This document shows, in pieces, positions 33,375 through 44,635 of a stretch of DNA of 64,000 bases. How positions within the stretch are numbered: position 1 is the stretch's first letter; the number at the start of each line of letters is the position of its first letter. The notes below the pieces were generated by a model, which did no database searches, was not told where the DNA came from, and worked only from the letters and a program-made list of their open reading frames with translations. Both the position numbers and the translations under genes were made by a program. Source of the DNA: Bog-756 sp963725275 (lineage in GTDB: Bacteria > Actinomycetota > Acidimicrobiia > Acidimicrobiales > RAAP-2); the NCBI GenBank assembly GCA_963725275.1, contig CAVRXS010000007.1, positions 434,001 through 498,000 of the forward strand. Reading direction: 5' to 3'.

Positions 33375-36238
33375 TGCGGGATCACCGTCCTCGAACGACG
33401 GCGCGTCCTGCGGAAGCGCACCCACTCCCCGATCCCCCAGGTCACCCCCGCGAGCACGGCCAGTGCCGAGATGGCGAGTCCGACCCACCCCGAGGCGGGG
33501 CGGTACTGGTAGGTCACGACCCAGGTGCCTGCTGACGGCAGCGCCACCTGCTGGACCAGTCCGTCGCGGACCACCGTGAGCCCCACCGACCGACCACTCC
33601 CCTGGTCGACCGCGGTGGCCTCCCACCCGCTGGCGAAGGCGACGCTGCGGTCGACGTCCAGCGGGCCTGCGGCGTGCACCACGATGCGCTGCCCGCCATC
33701 CGCCGTCGGTGGGCCGGCCGTCACGCTCGTCGTCCGCGGCAGCGCTCGGTCGGGAGCGGACGGCCAGGCCCATCCCCGTGCCCGGGTGTTGACGAATACC
33801 CCGAAGGAGCCGAAGTCCCCCGTATATGCCCAGTGCGGCCACGTCGTGCCGTACTGCATCGGTCCGTCCAGGGTGGCCCACCCGCCCTGGACGGTCTGGA
33901 CCGTCGGGATGCCGACGGTCAGTTCGGTCGGGGACGTGTTGCGCACCACGAGCCCTGCCACGTTCGCTGCCGTTCGGAACCCGGACGGTCACCACTCCGG
34001 TCGACGGCCCATCGGCGGTCTGGTCGCCGGTCACGTCGATCCACGACACCTCGCCGTGCGGTCCGACAAACCCGACGGCGGAACGGGGTGCTTCCTCTGC
34101 CCAGCGCGCGCGAGCTGGTGAACTGCAGGGACCGGAGGGTGAGGGTGCTCCCGAAGTACCAGCGATGGGACGTCCCGGGACGGAGCGAAACCGGTCCGGT
34201 TGCCGCGTCGGGGAACCCGTTGTAGGGGTGGACCGGCATCGGGTACGAGATCGAGGTCGGGGTTGACGCCACCGAGCGGAAGCGGGGTCATGAAGTAGCC
34301 GGGCAACGACAGAAGGGTGCCCACGTCGAGGTCGTCCCAGGTGCTGCCGGCCAACGAGGCGGGGGCGAGGTCCTCCTGGTAGTGGGCGCCGGTGACCGAA
34401 GCGTAGGTTCCGTCGGTCAGGGCGGTGTACCCCTGGGCACTGCCCAGGTCGTTGTAGCTGTTGAGGTCCGTCTGACCGAGGGCGAGCAGCTCGCCGTCGT
34501 CGAAGGTGTCCGGGTCGTAGATGGCGAAGCGCGGATTGCCGACCAGCGCGGTGAACTGCCGGGCCGCGGCCCCCGTGGCGGTGGCCAGGTCTTGGCTGGT
34601 GGGTACGGCGACCAGGAAGACGTTGAGGAGGACGAGATCGAGCGCGAGCACGGTGCCGAGGGCTCGGCGCAGTCCGCGCACGGTCAGCCGGGCCTCGCGG
34701 AGCACCACGGCCGTGGCGGCAAGTGCGACGACCAGCCCGGCCGTGACCAGCAGCGCATCGCGCCGGCTCGTGGTCGAAGTGATGGGGAACTGGACGCCGA
34801 GGACGTTCTGGAACCGGCTGCCGACCGCCCAGACCAGCAGGCAGACGAGGGCGATGACTGCGACGGGAGCGCACGTGGCCACGAGCTCCGCCCGGCGCTC
34901 CCGAAGGCGCGGACTGGCCGATGGGTCTCCCCGGTCGGGTCGGGTCAGCAGCAGGTGTACCCACCAGGCGAAGAGCACGGCCAAGGCGGTGTCGACAAGC
35001 AGCAGGTTCCGGTTGAGCAGCCGCTCGCTGTTGACGATGGGAAGGAGGAAGAGCAGGCGCGCGAAGGGTGTCGCACCCCCGATCGCGGCGAGCACCCCGA
35101 CGCCGAGCACCGCGTACCAGATCCACCAGTTCCGGGACTCGGGCCGGGAGCGCCACCGTCGCAGGCCCAACGAGCAGGCGGCGATGAGGGCGAGGACGCC
35201 GGCGTAGCTCGTGACCTCTTGGATGTTGTAGTTCCCCGCGGTAGTAGGCGAAACCGGTGTGGTTGGTACCGAGCACGAACGGAGTGGCCACCAGGGTCAC
35301 GAGCCGCCACGGGAGCGAGCCGCTGGTGAAGAACCCGAACCCGATCCCTGCCGCGCTGCGAGCTGGACTGGAAGTCCAGCCCGGGGATCCACTGGGCGGC
35401 TCCGAGTGCCAGGCCGATGACAACGCCGGACAGGATCCGGACGAGCGAGCGAAGCCCCTGGCGGCGGTTGGCGCTCCGGAAGGCTCCGAGGGTGACCATC
35501 CTCCCGATCCAGTAGATGGCCAGGAGGACCCCTCCGTCGATGACCGCCTCGGCTCCGCCGGACAGGAGGGCGAGCCCGAGCCCCCCGCCCAACAGGAAGA
35601 CCCAGCCGCGCTCCTGGCGCGTCCGCGCCTCGCTCGGCCGCGGGCCGGCTCAGCTCGTAGACCGCCAGGAGCATCCACGGTATCCAGGAGGCAGCCTGGA
35701 TGAGATCGATGTGGACGACCTGCCCGGCCATGTAGCCGGCAAAGCCGAACGTGGCGGCACCGAAGGTGGCCGCCGTCGGATCGAGCGGCTGGCGACGCAG
35801 GAACACGTACATCCCGAGGATGGCGACGTCGTAGGCGAGCGCGAGGTTGACGGTCCATCCGGCGAAGAGCGGCAGCACTGCGAACAGCCAGGTCGTCGGG
35901 TAGGCCGCGGCGGCATTGAACCCGGCGAGGAGAGGGGTCCCGCTGAAGAGGTACGGATTCCAGAGGGGCAGGAACCCGGATCGCAGGTCGTGCCCGACGA
36001 GTGCGCGTTGCGGCAGGTTCTGGATTGCGTTGTCCCCGTCGAGGAAGACATGACCGAACGGGAGCGGTGCGGCAAGGACGACGAAGGGAATGACGAGCAG
36101 GACGATGAGCCCGGGGTGAGCCTGCGCCCAGCGACGTGCTCGCTGGAGGAATGGCCCAACGGTCGCGTCAGCGGTGGAGGATGGAACGGGCGCCTGATCG
36201 AGGGTGGTCACCGGGTGGAGGGGCTGGGACCGGCCCAC
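33371..36238 (-). pseudogene. YfhO-like large membrane protein, broken by several frameshifts
   Basis: Reading across frames gives one protein of about 950 aa. The start (36238, or GTG 36211) leads to a first helix and the YfhO-type block GHVFLDGDNAIQNLPQRAL with LPLWNPYLFSGTPLLAGFNAAAAYP. Many helices follow, then a large soluble C-terminal part, a final beta-rich piece (LPSAGTWVVTYQYRPASGWVG) and one last helix. At least six frame changes are needed, near 35640, 35370, 35245, 34245, 34110 and 33970. No single frame covers the gene. The intact family is involved in membrane glycosylation, for example of teichoic acid. It stands at the head of the mannosyltransferase cluster and its stop overlaps the next gene. 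Confidence 0.75.
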
Positions 36239-36257
36239 GAGCGGCGCTCCGTGCCCG

Positions 36258-37028
36258 TCACGCCAATCGGGCCGACCACCAGTGGATGATGTGGTCGATC
36301 CCCTGGGACCATGCGTTGTGGAAGACCAGGATGAGGATGAGCGGGAGGAACATGAGCGCCGGCTGCAGGTTGTAGTACCCGGGGAGGAGCCGTGCCGGGA
36401 TGAGGCGTTCGAGGACGGCCGCGCCGTCGAGGGGCGGGCACGGGATGCAGTTGAAGACCCCGAGCACGATGTTGGCGATCCCGGCGAGGAACAGGATCTG
36501 GCCGAGCAGGGTCGGTGGGTAGTACCCGGCGGCCACGATCTGGCGGATGTACACCGGCGTGGTGGCGACGAAGATCGCGCCCACGATCGCGGCGAGGGCG
36601 AAGTTGGTCAGCGGCCCCACCAGCGCCACGAGGACGACGTGGTTGCGCGGACTGCGCAGGTTGTTCGGGTTGACGGGGACCGGCTTGGCCCACCCGTAGG
36701 CACCCACCCCCGAGAGGGTGAGGATGGCGGGGACGAGGAGGGTGCCGACCGGGTCCACGTGGCGGACGGGATTGAGGTTGATCCGTCCGGCCCGTTTGGC
36801 GGTGGTGTCGCCGAATGCCAAGGCGACCACCCCGTGGGAGATTTCGTGGAGGATGATCGACGGGACGAGGACGAGGAAGTAGATGATCTCGATCCGGGTG
36901 ATCCGGTGCGAGATGATCAGCGCCGCGATGAGGACCACGGCGACCACCACGATGATGGTGGTCCGCTGGTCGGGTTGAAAGCGCCGGCGACGCCAGGGAT
37001 TGGCGCCGCCGGGTCCCCCGGTCGTCAC
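36258..37028 (-). CDS. Site-2-protease family zinc metalloprotease (M50)
   Basis: 256 aa from GTG 37028. Membrane protease with the zinc motif HEISHG (HExxH) in the second helix. The family's extended loop is NLNPVRHVDPVGTLLVPAIL, followed by a PLTNFALAAIVGAIF helix and CPPLDGAAVLERLIP with the third zinc ligand Asp. No PDZ or CBS domain is attached, so it belongs to the small Rv-type or SpoIVFB-like class. Proteases of this class cut membrane-bound substrates, but no substrate is suggested here. The gene lies 13 bp after the DksA-like gene. Confidence 0.88.
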   Translation of the reverse strand: MTTGGPGGANPWRRRRFQPDQRTTIIVVVAVVLIAALIISHRITRIEIIYFLVLVPSIILHEISHGVVALAFGDTTAKRAGRINLNPVRHVDPVGTLLVPAILTLSGVGAYGWAKPVPVNPNNLRSPRNHVVLVALVGPLTNFALAAIVGAIFVATTPVYIRQIVAAGYYPPTLLGQILFLAGIANIVLGVFNCIPCPPLDGAAVLERLIPARLLPGYYNLQPALMFLPLILILVFHNAWSQGIDHIIHWWSARLA

Positions 37029-37041
37029 CGCTGCGGGCCGC

Positions 37042-37413
37042 TCAGGACCGGTTGGCGTGATCGATGCAGTACCTGGAGGCGGGCATGGCCTCGAGCCGGG
37101 CGGGCCGGATGGCCTCACCGCAGACCTCACACCGGCCGAAGGTGCCGTCCTCCAGCCGGGCGAGGGCGAGGGCCACCTCGTCGAGGGACTCCTTGAGCTG
37201 CCCGGCCAGCGCCTCGGCTTCGCCCCGCTCAGCCGTCACCTGGCTCGAGTCGGCGAAGTTGGGGTCGTAGTCGAGCCCGCCCTTGTCGCCGAACCCCAGC
37301 TCCGAGAGCTCCGATTGCAGCTGCCGCTGCTCGATCTCGAGCAGCTGGCGGTAGTCGAAGGGGGCGTCCGTCGGGGAGTCCGTGGGCGCGTCGGTAGGGG
37401 CATCTCCGGGCAC
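37042..37413 (-). CDS. DksA/TraR-type zinc-finger protein
   Basis: 123 aa. The N-terminal acidic and helical part (FDYRQLLEIEQRQLQSELSELG) is followed by LAGQLKESLDEVALALARLEDGTFGRCEVCGEAI, then RLEAMPASRYCIDH. The finger has CxxC followed by CxxH, so the fourth ligand is His rather than the Cys of classic DksA. Such proteins act on RNA polymerase through its secondary channel in some bacteria; the role here is unproven. A repeated APTDxPTD stretch marks the very N-terminus. It lies between xerD and the site-2 protease, in the same orientation. Confidence 0.85.
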   Translation of the reverse strand: MPGDAPTDAPTDSPTDAPFDYRQLLEIEQRQLQSELSELGFGDKGGLDYDPNFADSSQVTAERGEAEALAGQLKESLDEVALALARLEDGTFGRCEVCGEAIRPARLEAMPASRYCIDHANRS

Positions 37414-37423
37414 GGCACCGATC

Positions 37424-38356
37424 CTACTTGGCCCTGGCCCCCCCGGCCCGCGGATGGGCCCCGTCGTAGGCGCTGCGCAGGTGTTCCCGGCTCAGCCGGG
37501 TGTAGATCTGGGTGGTGGCGACGGACACATGCCCGAGCACCTCTTGGACCACCCTGATGTCCGCACCGTGGGCCAGCATGTGGGTCGCGCAGGAGTGACG
37601 CAGGACATGCGGACTGACCACGTCGCCGAGGCCGACCGTGCGTGCGCGGCCCTGGACGGCGGCCCAGGCGCCCTGTCGCGACAGCCGTCCGCCGCGGCAG
37701 TTGAGGAACACGGCCTCTGCGTCGGCACGCCGCGCCCGTCGTTCGTTGGTCATCCGTGGCCGGCCGCCCGGCCCGAGCCAGCGCTCGAGCGCATGTCTGG
37801 CCGGTCCACCCAGTGGCACCAGCCGCTCCTTTGCTCCCTTGCCGAACACGCGCAGCAACCCGTCGTCGTCCTTCAGGTCGAGCAGCGACAGCCCGACCAC
37901 CTCGGAGATGCGGGCACCGGTGCCGTAGAGCACTTCGAGCAGCGCCAGGTCCCGCAGGTCGACCGGCTCGTCCCCCGCGATCGAGTCGAGCAACGCCTCC
38001 ACCTGTGCCTCGTCGAGGGCCTTGGGCAGTCGCCTCGGGAGCTTCGGGGAGCGCACATCCGCGGTCGGGTCGACCGGCAGCACGCCCTCCCCGACCAGGA
38101 ACCCGAAGAGCCCGCGCAGAGCGGTCGTGGCGCGGGCCAGTGAGGCGGGGTTCCTCCCCGCACTCCGGAGCACGTCCAGGTACCGTTCGACCGCATCGGA
38201 TCCGGCGGAGAGCGGATCGATCCCCTCGGCCGTTGCCCAGCGCTCCCAGGCGGCGATGTCCCGGCGGTAGGCGAGGAGGGTGTTCCTCGACCTGCCCTTC
38301 TCCACCGCGAGCCAGGAGAGGTACTCCTCGGCACCGATCGAGAGGGGCTCAGCCAC
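37424..38356 (-). CDS. xerD: Chromosomal tyrosine recombinase XerD/XerC
   Basis: 310 aa. N-terminal SAM-like domain (YLSWLAVEKGRSRNTLLAYRRDIAAWERW), then the catalytic domain with Arg in TGARISEV, Lys in FGKGAKERLVP, HxxR in HVLRHSCATHML, His in LGHVSVATTQIY and the nucleophile Tyr in IYTRLS. Length and motif spacing are those of the dimer-resolving recombinases. The position between a NUDIX gene and a DksA-like gene, near pyrG, matches actinobacterial gene order. It would act at a dif site, which I did not find in the window. Confidence 0.92.
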   Translation of the reverse strand: MAEPLSIGAEEYLSWLAVEKGRSRNTLLAYRRDIAAWERWATAEGIDPLSAGSDAVERYLDVLRSAGRNPASLARATTALRGLFGFLVGEGVLPVDPTADVRSPKLPRRLPKALDEAQVEALLDSIAGDEPVDLRDLALLEVLYGTGARISEVVGLSLLDLKDDDGLLRVFGKGAKERLVPLGGPARHALERWLGPGGRPRMTNERRARRADAEAVFLNCRGGRLSRQGAWAAVQGRARTVGLGDVVSPHVLRHSCATHMLAHGADIRVVQEVLGHVSVATTQIYTRLSREHLRSAYDGAHPRAGGARAK

Positions 38357-38364
38357 CGGACCGG

Positions 38365-38944
38365 CTACCGGACCCGGTCGGAGCGACGTCTGGCCAGCGC
38401 CACACCGAGGATGGTGGTCGCGTCGACGATCGACCCGTCGTCGACCATCGCGTCGAACCGGTCGAGCGGGACCTCGATCACCTGGAGGAAGCGTTCCTCG
38501 GCGCCCTGCCGGTCGGGGGCCACCGGCCGGAGACCCGTCGCCAGGTACACGCGGGACACCTCGTCGCAGAAGCCGGGGGTGATGACCGTCCGGGTGAGCA
38601 GGGTGAGCGACTCGGCTGCGTAGCCGACCTCCTCCGCGAGCTCACGATGGGCGGTCGTGTCCGGCGGCTCGCCGGGGACGTCACAGGTGCCCGCCGGGAT
38701 CTCGAGGACCCACCCGTCGACGGCCGGCCGGTACTGGCGGACGAGCACGACGCAGCCGTCATCGGTGAGCGGCACGATCGCGACCGCTCCCGGATGGCGA
38801 ACGATGTCGCGTTCGAAGGTCTCCCCGTCGGGATCGCGGAAGGTCGCCCTGCGCACCGAGATGAACCGGCCCTGCAGGACGGTCTCCTCCCCGAGCGCGG
38901 TGAACAGCGGGAGCCCGTCGGCGTCCGTCGGCACGCGCGCCGGC

Positions 38945-38958
<14 letters not shown>
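38365..38958 (-). CDS. NUDIX hydrolase, ADP-ribose pyrophosphatase type
   Basis: 197 aa. The NUDIX box is visible as AGTCDVPGEPPDTTAHRELAEEVGY, close to the consensus, with the REL-AEEVG core in place. LPLFTALGEETVLQGRFISVRRATF and VAIVPLTDDGCVVLVRQYR match the ADP-ribose pyrophosphatase branch. This branch hydrolyses ADP-ribose to AMP and ribose-5-phosphate. GTG start at 38958 overlaps the pyrG stop by 14 bp. The neighbourhood (pyrG, xerD) is the same as in many actinobacteria. Confidence 0.85.
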
Positions 38959-40624
<1,666 letters not shown>

Positions 40625-40673
40625 CCGACGAGGTTACCGGACGCGCCGCCCGGATCGTGCGGACCCCGACCGG

Positions 40674-42356
40674 TCACGCCCGCGCTGCGCCGTCCTCCGC
40701 GCCTCGTCCCGTGCGGGCCCCGAGCAGCTCGCGTGCGTGGCGGCGGGCCGACTCGCTCTCCGGGCTCCCCGAGAGCATCCGGCTCAGCTCGACCACCCGC
40801 TCCTCACCGTCGAGGAGCACGACCTCCGATCGGGTCCGTCCACCCTTCTCTCGCTTGGTGACCGCGATCTGGGCATCGGCGAGGGCGGCCACCTGTGCGA
40901 GGTGGGTCACGACGACCACCTGGGCGTCGCGGGCGAGACCGGACAGCGCCGCTCCGACCGCGACGGCAGCTGTCCCACCGACGCCGGCATCGACCTCGTC
41001 GAAGACCAGCAGCCCGGGGGAACCGGTCAGGGCGAGTCGCAGGGCGAGCATGGTGCGCGAGAGCTCGCCCCCCGAGGCGGTTCGGGCGAGGGGCAGGGCG
41101 GGTTCGCCCGGATTGGCGGCAAGCTCGAAGGAGACATCGTCGGCGCTGCCCGCGCCCTCGACTCGCACGGTGAACCGGGCCGAGGGCATGGCCAGTCCGT
41201 GGAGGGAGGTCTCGATCTCGGCCGCGAGCACCGGCGCGACCCGGCGCCGGGCCTCAGCCACGACCACCTCGGCGCCCTCGACCTCCCTGCGCGCCGCGTC
41301 GATCTCGGCATCCATGAGGGTCGCCCGCTCCTCCTCGGCCGCCAGGGTGGCGAGCCGGGAGCGGGCCTCCTCGGCGAAGGCGAGCACGTCGCCGGGACTC
41401 GGCCCGTACTTGCGCCCGAGCTCGCGGAGGAGCTGACGCCGCGACCGGATCTCGGCGAGGCGCGCCGGGTCGTCCTCCCAGGTCTCGACGACCGTGCGCA
41501 GCTCCGAGCCCAGCTCGGCGAGGTCGAGCATGTGCGATCGGACCGCTTCGTCGAGTGCCGCCAACGGTGCCCGACCGGCCAGCGCTCCCGACGCCGCCGC
41601 CAGCCGGTCGATCGCGCCGGGCTCCCGCACCCCGTCATCGCCGGTCAACGCCGCCAGCGCTGCCGCCGCGGCCTCACGGTGCGCGGCTGCCTCTGCGAGC
41701 CGGTCCTCTCCGGCCTCGAGCCGCGCGTCCTCGTCCGCATCCTCGATGGCCGCCCGGTCGATCTCCTCGATCTGGTAGCGCACCATCTCCACCTCGCGGG
41801 CGCGCTGTCGAGCATCCCCACCGAGCGAGTCCGACTCGCGGACGAGAGCGCTCAGCCGGCGCCGGGCATCCTCGAGCCCGGTCGTGTCGATCGAACCGAA
41901 CGAGTCGAGTGCATGCCGTTGTGCGGACGTCTGCACGAGGGCCCGGTGCTGGTGCTGTCCGTGGAGCTCGAGCAGGTCGCGTGCCGCCTCGGCCAGCGCT
42001 CCGATGGCGGCCATCCGGCCGTCGATCCAGGCCCGTGACCGACCCTCCCGCGCGACCGAGCGGGCGAGCAGCACCTCCCCTGCCGCGCCGGCCACATCGT
42101 TGCCGGGCACTGCATCCGTCGCTCGATGAGCACCGGATCGGGCGAAGCGTGCCTCGACCAGCGCCTCGGCAGCCCCGGCCCGCACGATCGAGGGGTCGGC
42201 GCGCCCGCCGAGCAACAGGCTGAGTGCCTCGACGAGCAGGGTCTTGCCGGCACCGGTCTCTCCGGTCAACGCGGTCATGCCCGGGCCGAGCGTGACGGTC
42301 ACGTCGTCGATGACGCCGAGATCGCGCACATGCAGCTCGACCAGCAGCGCACCCAC
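40674..42356 (-). CDS. recN: DNA repair protein RecN
   Basis: 560 aa from GTG 42356, ten bases after the nadK stop; the frame is open a little further. SMC-like ATPase acting in double-strand break repair. Walker A is LTGETGAGKTLLVEALSLLLGG near residue 30. The long middle part is coiled coil (ARDLLELHGQHQHRAL motif, then Ala/Glu/Arg-rich helices). The C-terminal half has ABC signature TASGGELSRTMLALRLAL and Walker B LLVFDEVDAGVGG. LELHGQHQH is a RecN hallmark. Length is normal. Confidence 0.93.
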   Translation of the reverse strand: MGALLVELHVRDLGVIDDVTVTLGPGMTALTGETGAGKTLLVEALSLLLGGRADPSIVRAGAAEALVEARFARSGAHRATDAVPGNDVAGAAGEVLLARSVAREGRSRAWIDGRMAAIGALAEAARDLLELHGQHQHRALVQTSAQRHALDSFGSIDTTGLEDARRRLSALVRESDSLGGDARQRAREVEMVRYQIEEIDRAAIEDADEDARLEAGEDRLAEAAAHREAAAAALAALTGDDGVREPGAIDRLAAASGALAGRAPLAALDEAVRSHMLDLAELGSELRTVVETWEDDPARLAEIRSRRQLLRELGRKYGPSPGDVLAFAEEARSRLATLAAEEERATLMDAEIDAARREVEGAEVVVAEARRRVAPVLAAEIETSLHGLAMPSARFTVRVEGAGSADDVSFELAANPGEPALPLARTASGGELSRTMLALRLALTGSPGLLVFDEVDAGVGGTAAVAVGAALSGLARDAQVVVVTHLAQVAALADAQIAVTKREKGGRTRSEVVLLDGEERVVELSRMLSGSPESESARRHARELLGARTGRGAEDGAARA

Positions 42357-42366
42357 TCCGTCACCC

Positions 42367-43192
42367 CTACCCGTCGGCCAGGTGGAACTTCGCCCGGAGG
42401 ATGGCATGGAAGTCACGGGTCCCGAAGGTCACCAGTCGCGCCGGGCGGGCCCCCTCGCTGCAGGTCACGCTCGACCCCGGATCGAGGGGGATCGCCGTGA
42501 TGCCGTCCACGACCAGGACCGCCGATCGCGGGCCGAGCACCTCGAGATGCAACCGCTCCGACCGGTCGAGGACCAGCGGTCGGTCGAAGAGCATGTGGGG
42601 CGAGACCGGGGTCAGGACGATGGCCCGCAGGCGGGGTGAGAGCAGGGGCCCGCGGGCGGAGAGGTTGTAGGCCGTCGAGCCGGTCGGGGTCGAGACAAGC
42701 AGCCCGTCGGCGGCATAGGTCACGAACGGTCGCTCGTCGATCGAGGCGGCGACGCGAACGGTGTGCCCGGGGACGGTCTTCTCGACGGTGGCCTCGTTGA
42801 GCGCGCGGTGGTCGGAGATCAGTGCTCCGTCGGCCGACCGGGCGGTGACCTGCAGGGTCATCCGTTCCTCGACCCGGTAGTCACCGGTGAGGTAGCGCTC
42901 GAGGGCGTCCTCCAATCTCGCCGGTTCGACCTCGGTGAGGTAGCCGAGCTGGCCGAGGTTGACCCCGAGCACCGGGATGGACCCGTCCTCGGCGCTGTCC
43001 ACCGCCCGGAGCAACGTACCGTCGCCGCCGAGGCTGACCACGAGTTCGGCACCGTCGAGCACGACGGACCCGTCCGGCTGGAGCGCGCTGCGCGCGTCAT
43101 GTCCGCCGCGCACCGAGCCAGGCCGTGGCCCGCTCGGCGAGGGCCTTCGCCTCGGGGCGGATCGGGTTGGTGTAGAAGGCGATCCGGGCCAT
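42367..43192 (-). CDS. nadK: NAD kinase, frameshifted near its N-terminus
   Basis: It makes NADP from NAD. The body has VVSLGGDGTLLRAV (diacylglycerol-kinase-like motif), LGVNLGQLGYLTEVE, ALNEATVEKTVPGH, VSTPTGSTAYNLSARGP and the C-terminal VTFGTRDFHAILR. Read from 43113 it lacks the first strand and helix. These are encoded from ATG 43192, six bases after the tlyA stop, as MARIAFYTNPIRPEAKALAERATAWLG, in a frame that ends at a TGA near 43100. Removing one base near 43103-43110 joins the two parts into a normal 275-aa enzyme. NAD kinase is normally essential, so a sequence error is the likely cause. Confidence 0.85.
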
Positions 43193-43197
43193 CCCGA

Positions 43198-43986
43198 TCA
43201 CCCGCCGGCCGGCGCAGCGTCGGGATGTGCCTCGACGACGGCGGCGTCGAGCAGCGCGTCGACCCCGTCCGGCCCGGTCGGCCGCGGTCCGATCCCCCCG
43301 GAGCCCGGAGGCCCCAGGCGGGCGTAGAGCAGGAATTCGACGTTGCCGGAATGGCCGGTGATCGGTGACGGCATGGCCCCCATGATGACTGCTCCGGCGG
43401 ACTGGAGGGAATGCGCCACTTCCCCGAGCGTCCGCCGGTGCACGGCGGGGTCCCGGATGACCCCCTTTCCCCTGGAGGCCTCCGTTCGGCCGGCCTCGAA
43501 CTGGGGCTTGACCAAGAGCACCGTCGGTGCGCCCGTCACCGCTATGCCGCCGGTCAGGACGGGCACCGCGCGGGTCATCGAGATGAACGAGAGGTCGGCG
43601 GTGACCAGGTCGACCGGCCGTCCCCCGAGGATCTCGAGCGTGAGCGCTCGCACGTCGAGCCGTTCGTGCACCACAACCCTCGGGTCGGCCCGGAGCTTCG
43701 GGTGGAGCTGGCCGTGCCCCACGTCGACGGCAACCACCTCACTGGCGCCGGACTGGAGCAGGCAGTCGGTGAATCCGCCGGTCGAGGCACCGACATCGAG
43801 TGCACGCAGACCCGTCGGGTCGAGCGCGAACCGGGTGAGCGCGGCACCGAGCTTTTCGCCGCCCCGGCCGACGAAGCGCGTTGGATCGCCGCGCAGCTCG
43901 ATGGGTTCGGCCGGCGAGACCAACCGGGCAGGTGTCTCGGCGATCGCTCCGGAGACGAGGACCGCCCCTCGACTGATCAGGGCCAC
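43198..43986 (-). CDS. tlyA: TlyA-type 2'-O-rRNA methyltransferase / hemolysin-like
   Basis: S4 domain plus FtsJ-like methyltransferase; in mycobacteria TlyA methylates 16S and 23S rRNA. The methyltransferase has the SAM motif LDVGASTGGFTDCLLQSGA, VDLVTADLSFISM, the catalytic-region KPQFEAGR and a C-terminal HSGNVEFLLYARL. The listed start gives 262 aa, but the S4 domain clearly begins earlier: in-frame upstream codons read RLDRALVARGLVDSRPQAVALISRG, to about 44045. No ATG, GTG or TTG lies in frame there, so the true start is unusual or a base is missing. The order recN-nadK-tlyA-HAD is common in actinobacteria. Confidence 0.88.
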   Translation of the reverse strand: MALISRGAVLVSGAIAETPARLVSPAEPIELRGDPTRFVGRGGEKLGAALTRFALDPTGLRALDVGASTGGFTDCLLQSGASEVVAVDVGHGQLHPKLRADPRVVVHERLDVRALTLEILGGRPVDLVTADLSFISMTRAVPVLTGGIAVTGAPTVLLVKPQFEAGRTEASRGKGVIRDPAVHRRTLGEVAHSLQSAGAVIMGAMPSPITGHSGNVEFLLYARLGPPGSGGIGPRPTGPDGVDALLDAAVVEAHPDAAPAGG

Positions 43987-44066
43987 GGCTTGCGGTCGAC
44001 TGTCGACGAGACCACGGGCAACCAGCGCCCGGTCGAGCCGCTGGCGGGAAGAACGGGACGGAGGAG

Positions 44067-44570
44067 TCAGCCCGCCGATCCCGTCCGGGGGGGCGTGGCC
44101 CTGGTCGCCGGTGCCTTCTTGGCCGCGGTCTTCTTGGCCGCACTCTTCTTTACTGGTGCCTTCTTGGCCGCGGTCTTCTTTGCCGGTGCTTTCGTGGCGG
44201 CACTCTTCTTTGCCGGTGCCTTCTTGGTCGCGGCCTTCTTGGCGGTCGTCCGCTTGGCGCCGGCACTCCTCGCGGCCTCGGCGCTCCGGCCGAGCAGCGC
44301 TGCCACCTGGGTGGCCAGGTCCTCGAGACTGGTGATGCCGACGCTGTCCAGCTGCCGGGAGACCTCGGTGCGGATCTGGCCCATCAGGGCCTCGCTCCCC
44401 TTCTTGCTCCGCTCAATGAGTTCATCCACCTTCGCCCGGGCGTCCCCGCCGTCGAGGTGGCCGCTCTGGACGAGCTCCTGCACGAGTTCCTCGGCCCGCC
44501 TGCGGGTCATGTGGGTGAAGGCGATCCCCGCGTCCAGATATCGCTGAAAGACGTCGTTATTCTTGACCAT
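44067..44570 (-). CDS. Phasin-like protein with a histone-H1-like Lys/Ala tail
   Basis: 167 aa. The first 100 residues are helical and charged (FQRYLDAGIAFTHMTRRRAEELVQELVQSGHL and EALMGQIRTEVSRQLDSVGI), in the style of polyhydroxyalkanoate-granule proteins such as PhaF/PhaI. From about residue 105 the protein becomes a low-complexity tail of AKKAPAKKSAA-type repeats, a form found in histone-H1-like DNA-binding proteins. It could bind nucleic acid, granules or both. The DNA of the tail is repetitive and could slip. It lies between tlyA and the HAD gene on the same strand. Function is inferred from composition only. Confidence 0.75.
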   Translation of the reverse strand: MVKNNDVFQRYLDAGIAFTHMTRRRAEELVQELVQSGHLDGGDARAKVDELIERSKKGSEALMGQIRTEVSRQLDSVGITSLEDLATQVAALLGRSAEAARSAGAKRTTAKKAATKKAPAKKSAATKAPAKKTAAKKAPVKKSAAKKTAAKKAPATRATPPRTGSAG

Positions 44571-44635
44571 TTAGGCACTCTACCTGGACTGCTAGCTGAT
44601 AGCAAGCACTTTTTCCGCAAGCAGAGAGGGCGGAC

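Noticed and set aside
32154..35858. 1234-codon open frame on the minus strand
   Set aside because: Only the last 406 codons (GT87) and short middle parts read as real protein. The rest is a chance opening in GC-rich DNA over the frameshifted YfhO-like gene.
33371..36238. Programmed frameshifting in the YfhO-like gene
   Set aside because: Too many sites, with no common slippery heptamer or downstream structure that I can see. Indel error or decay explains it more simply.
44101..44265. Short tandem DNA repeats that could suggest a CRISPR or minisatellite
   Set aside because: The repeats code for the AKKAPAKK tail of a protein. There are no conserved repeat-spacer units.
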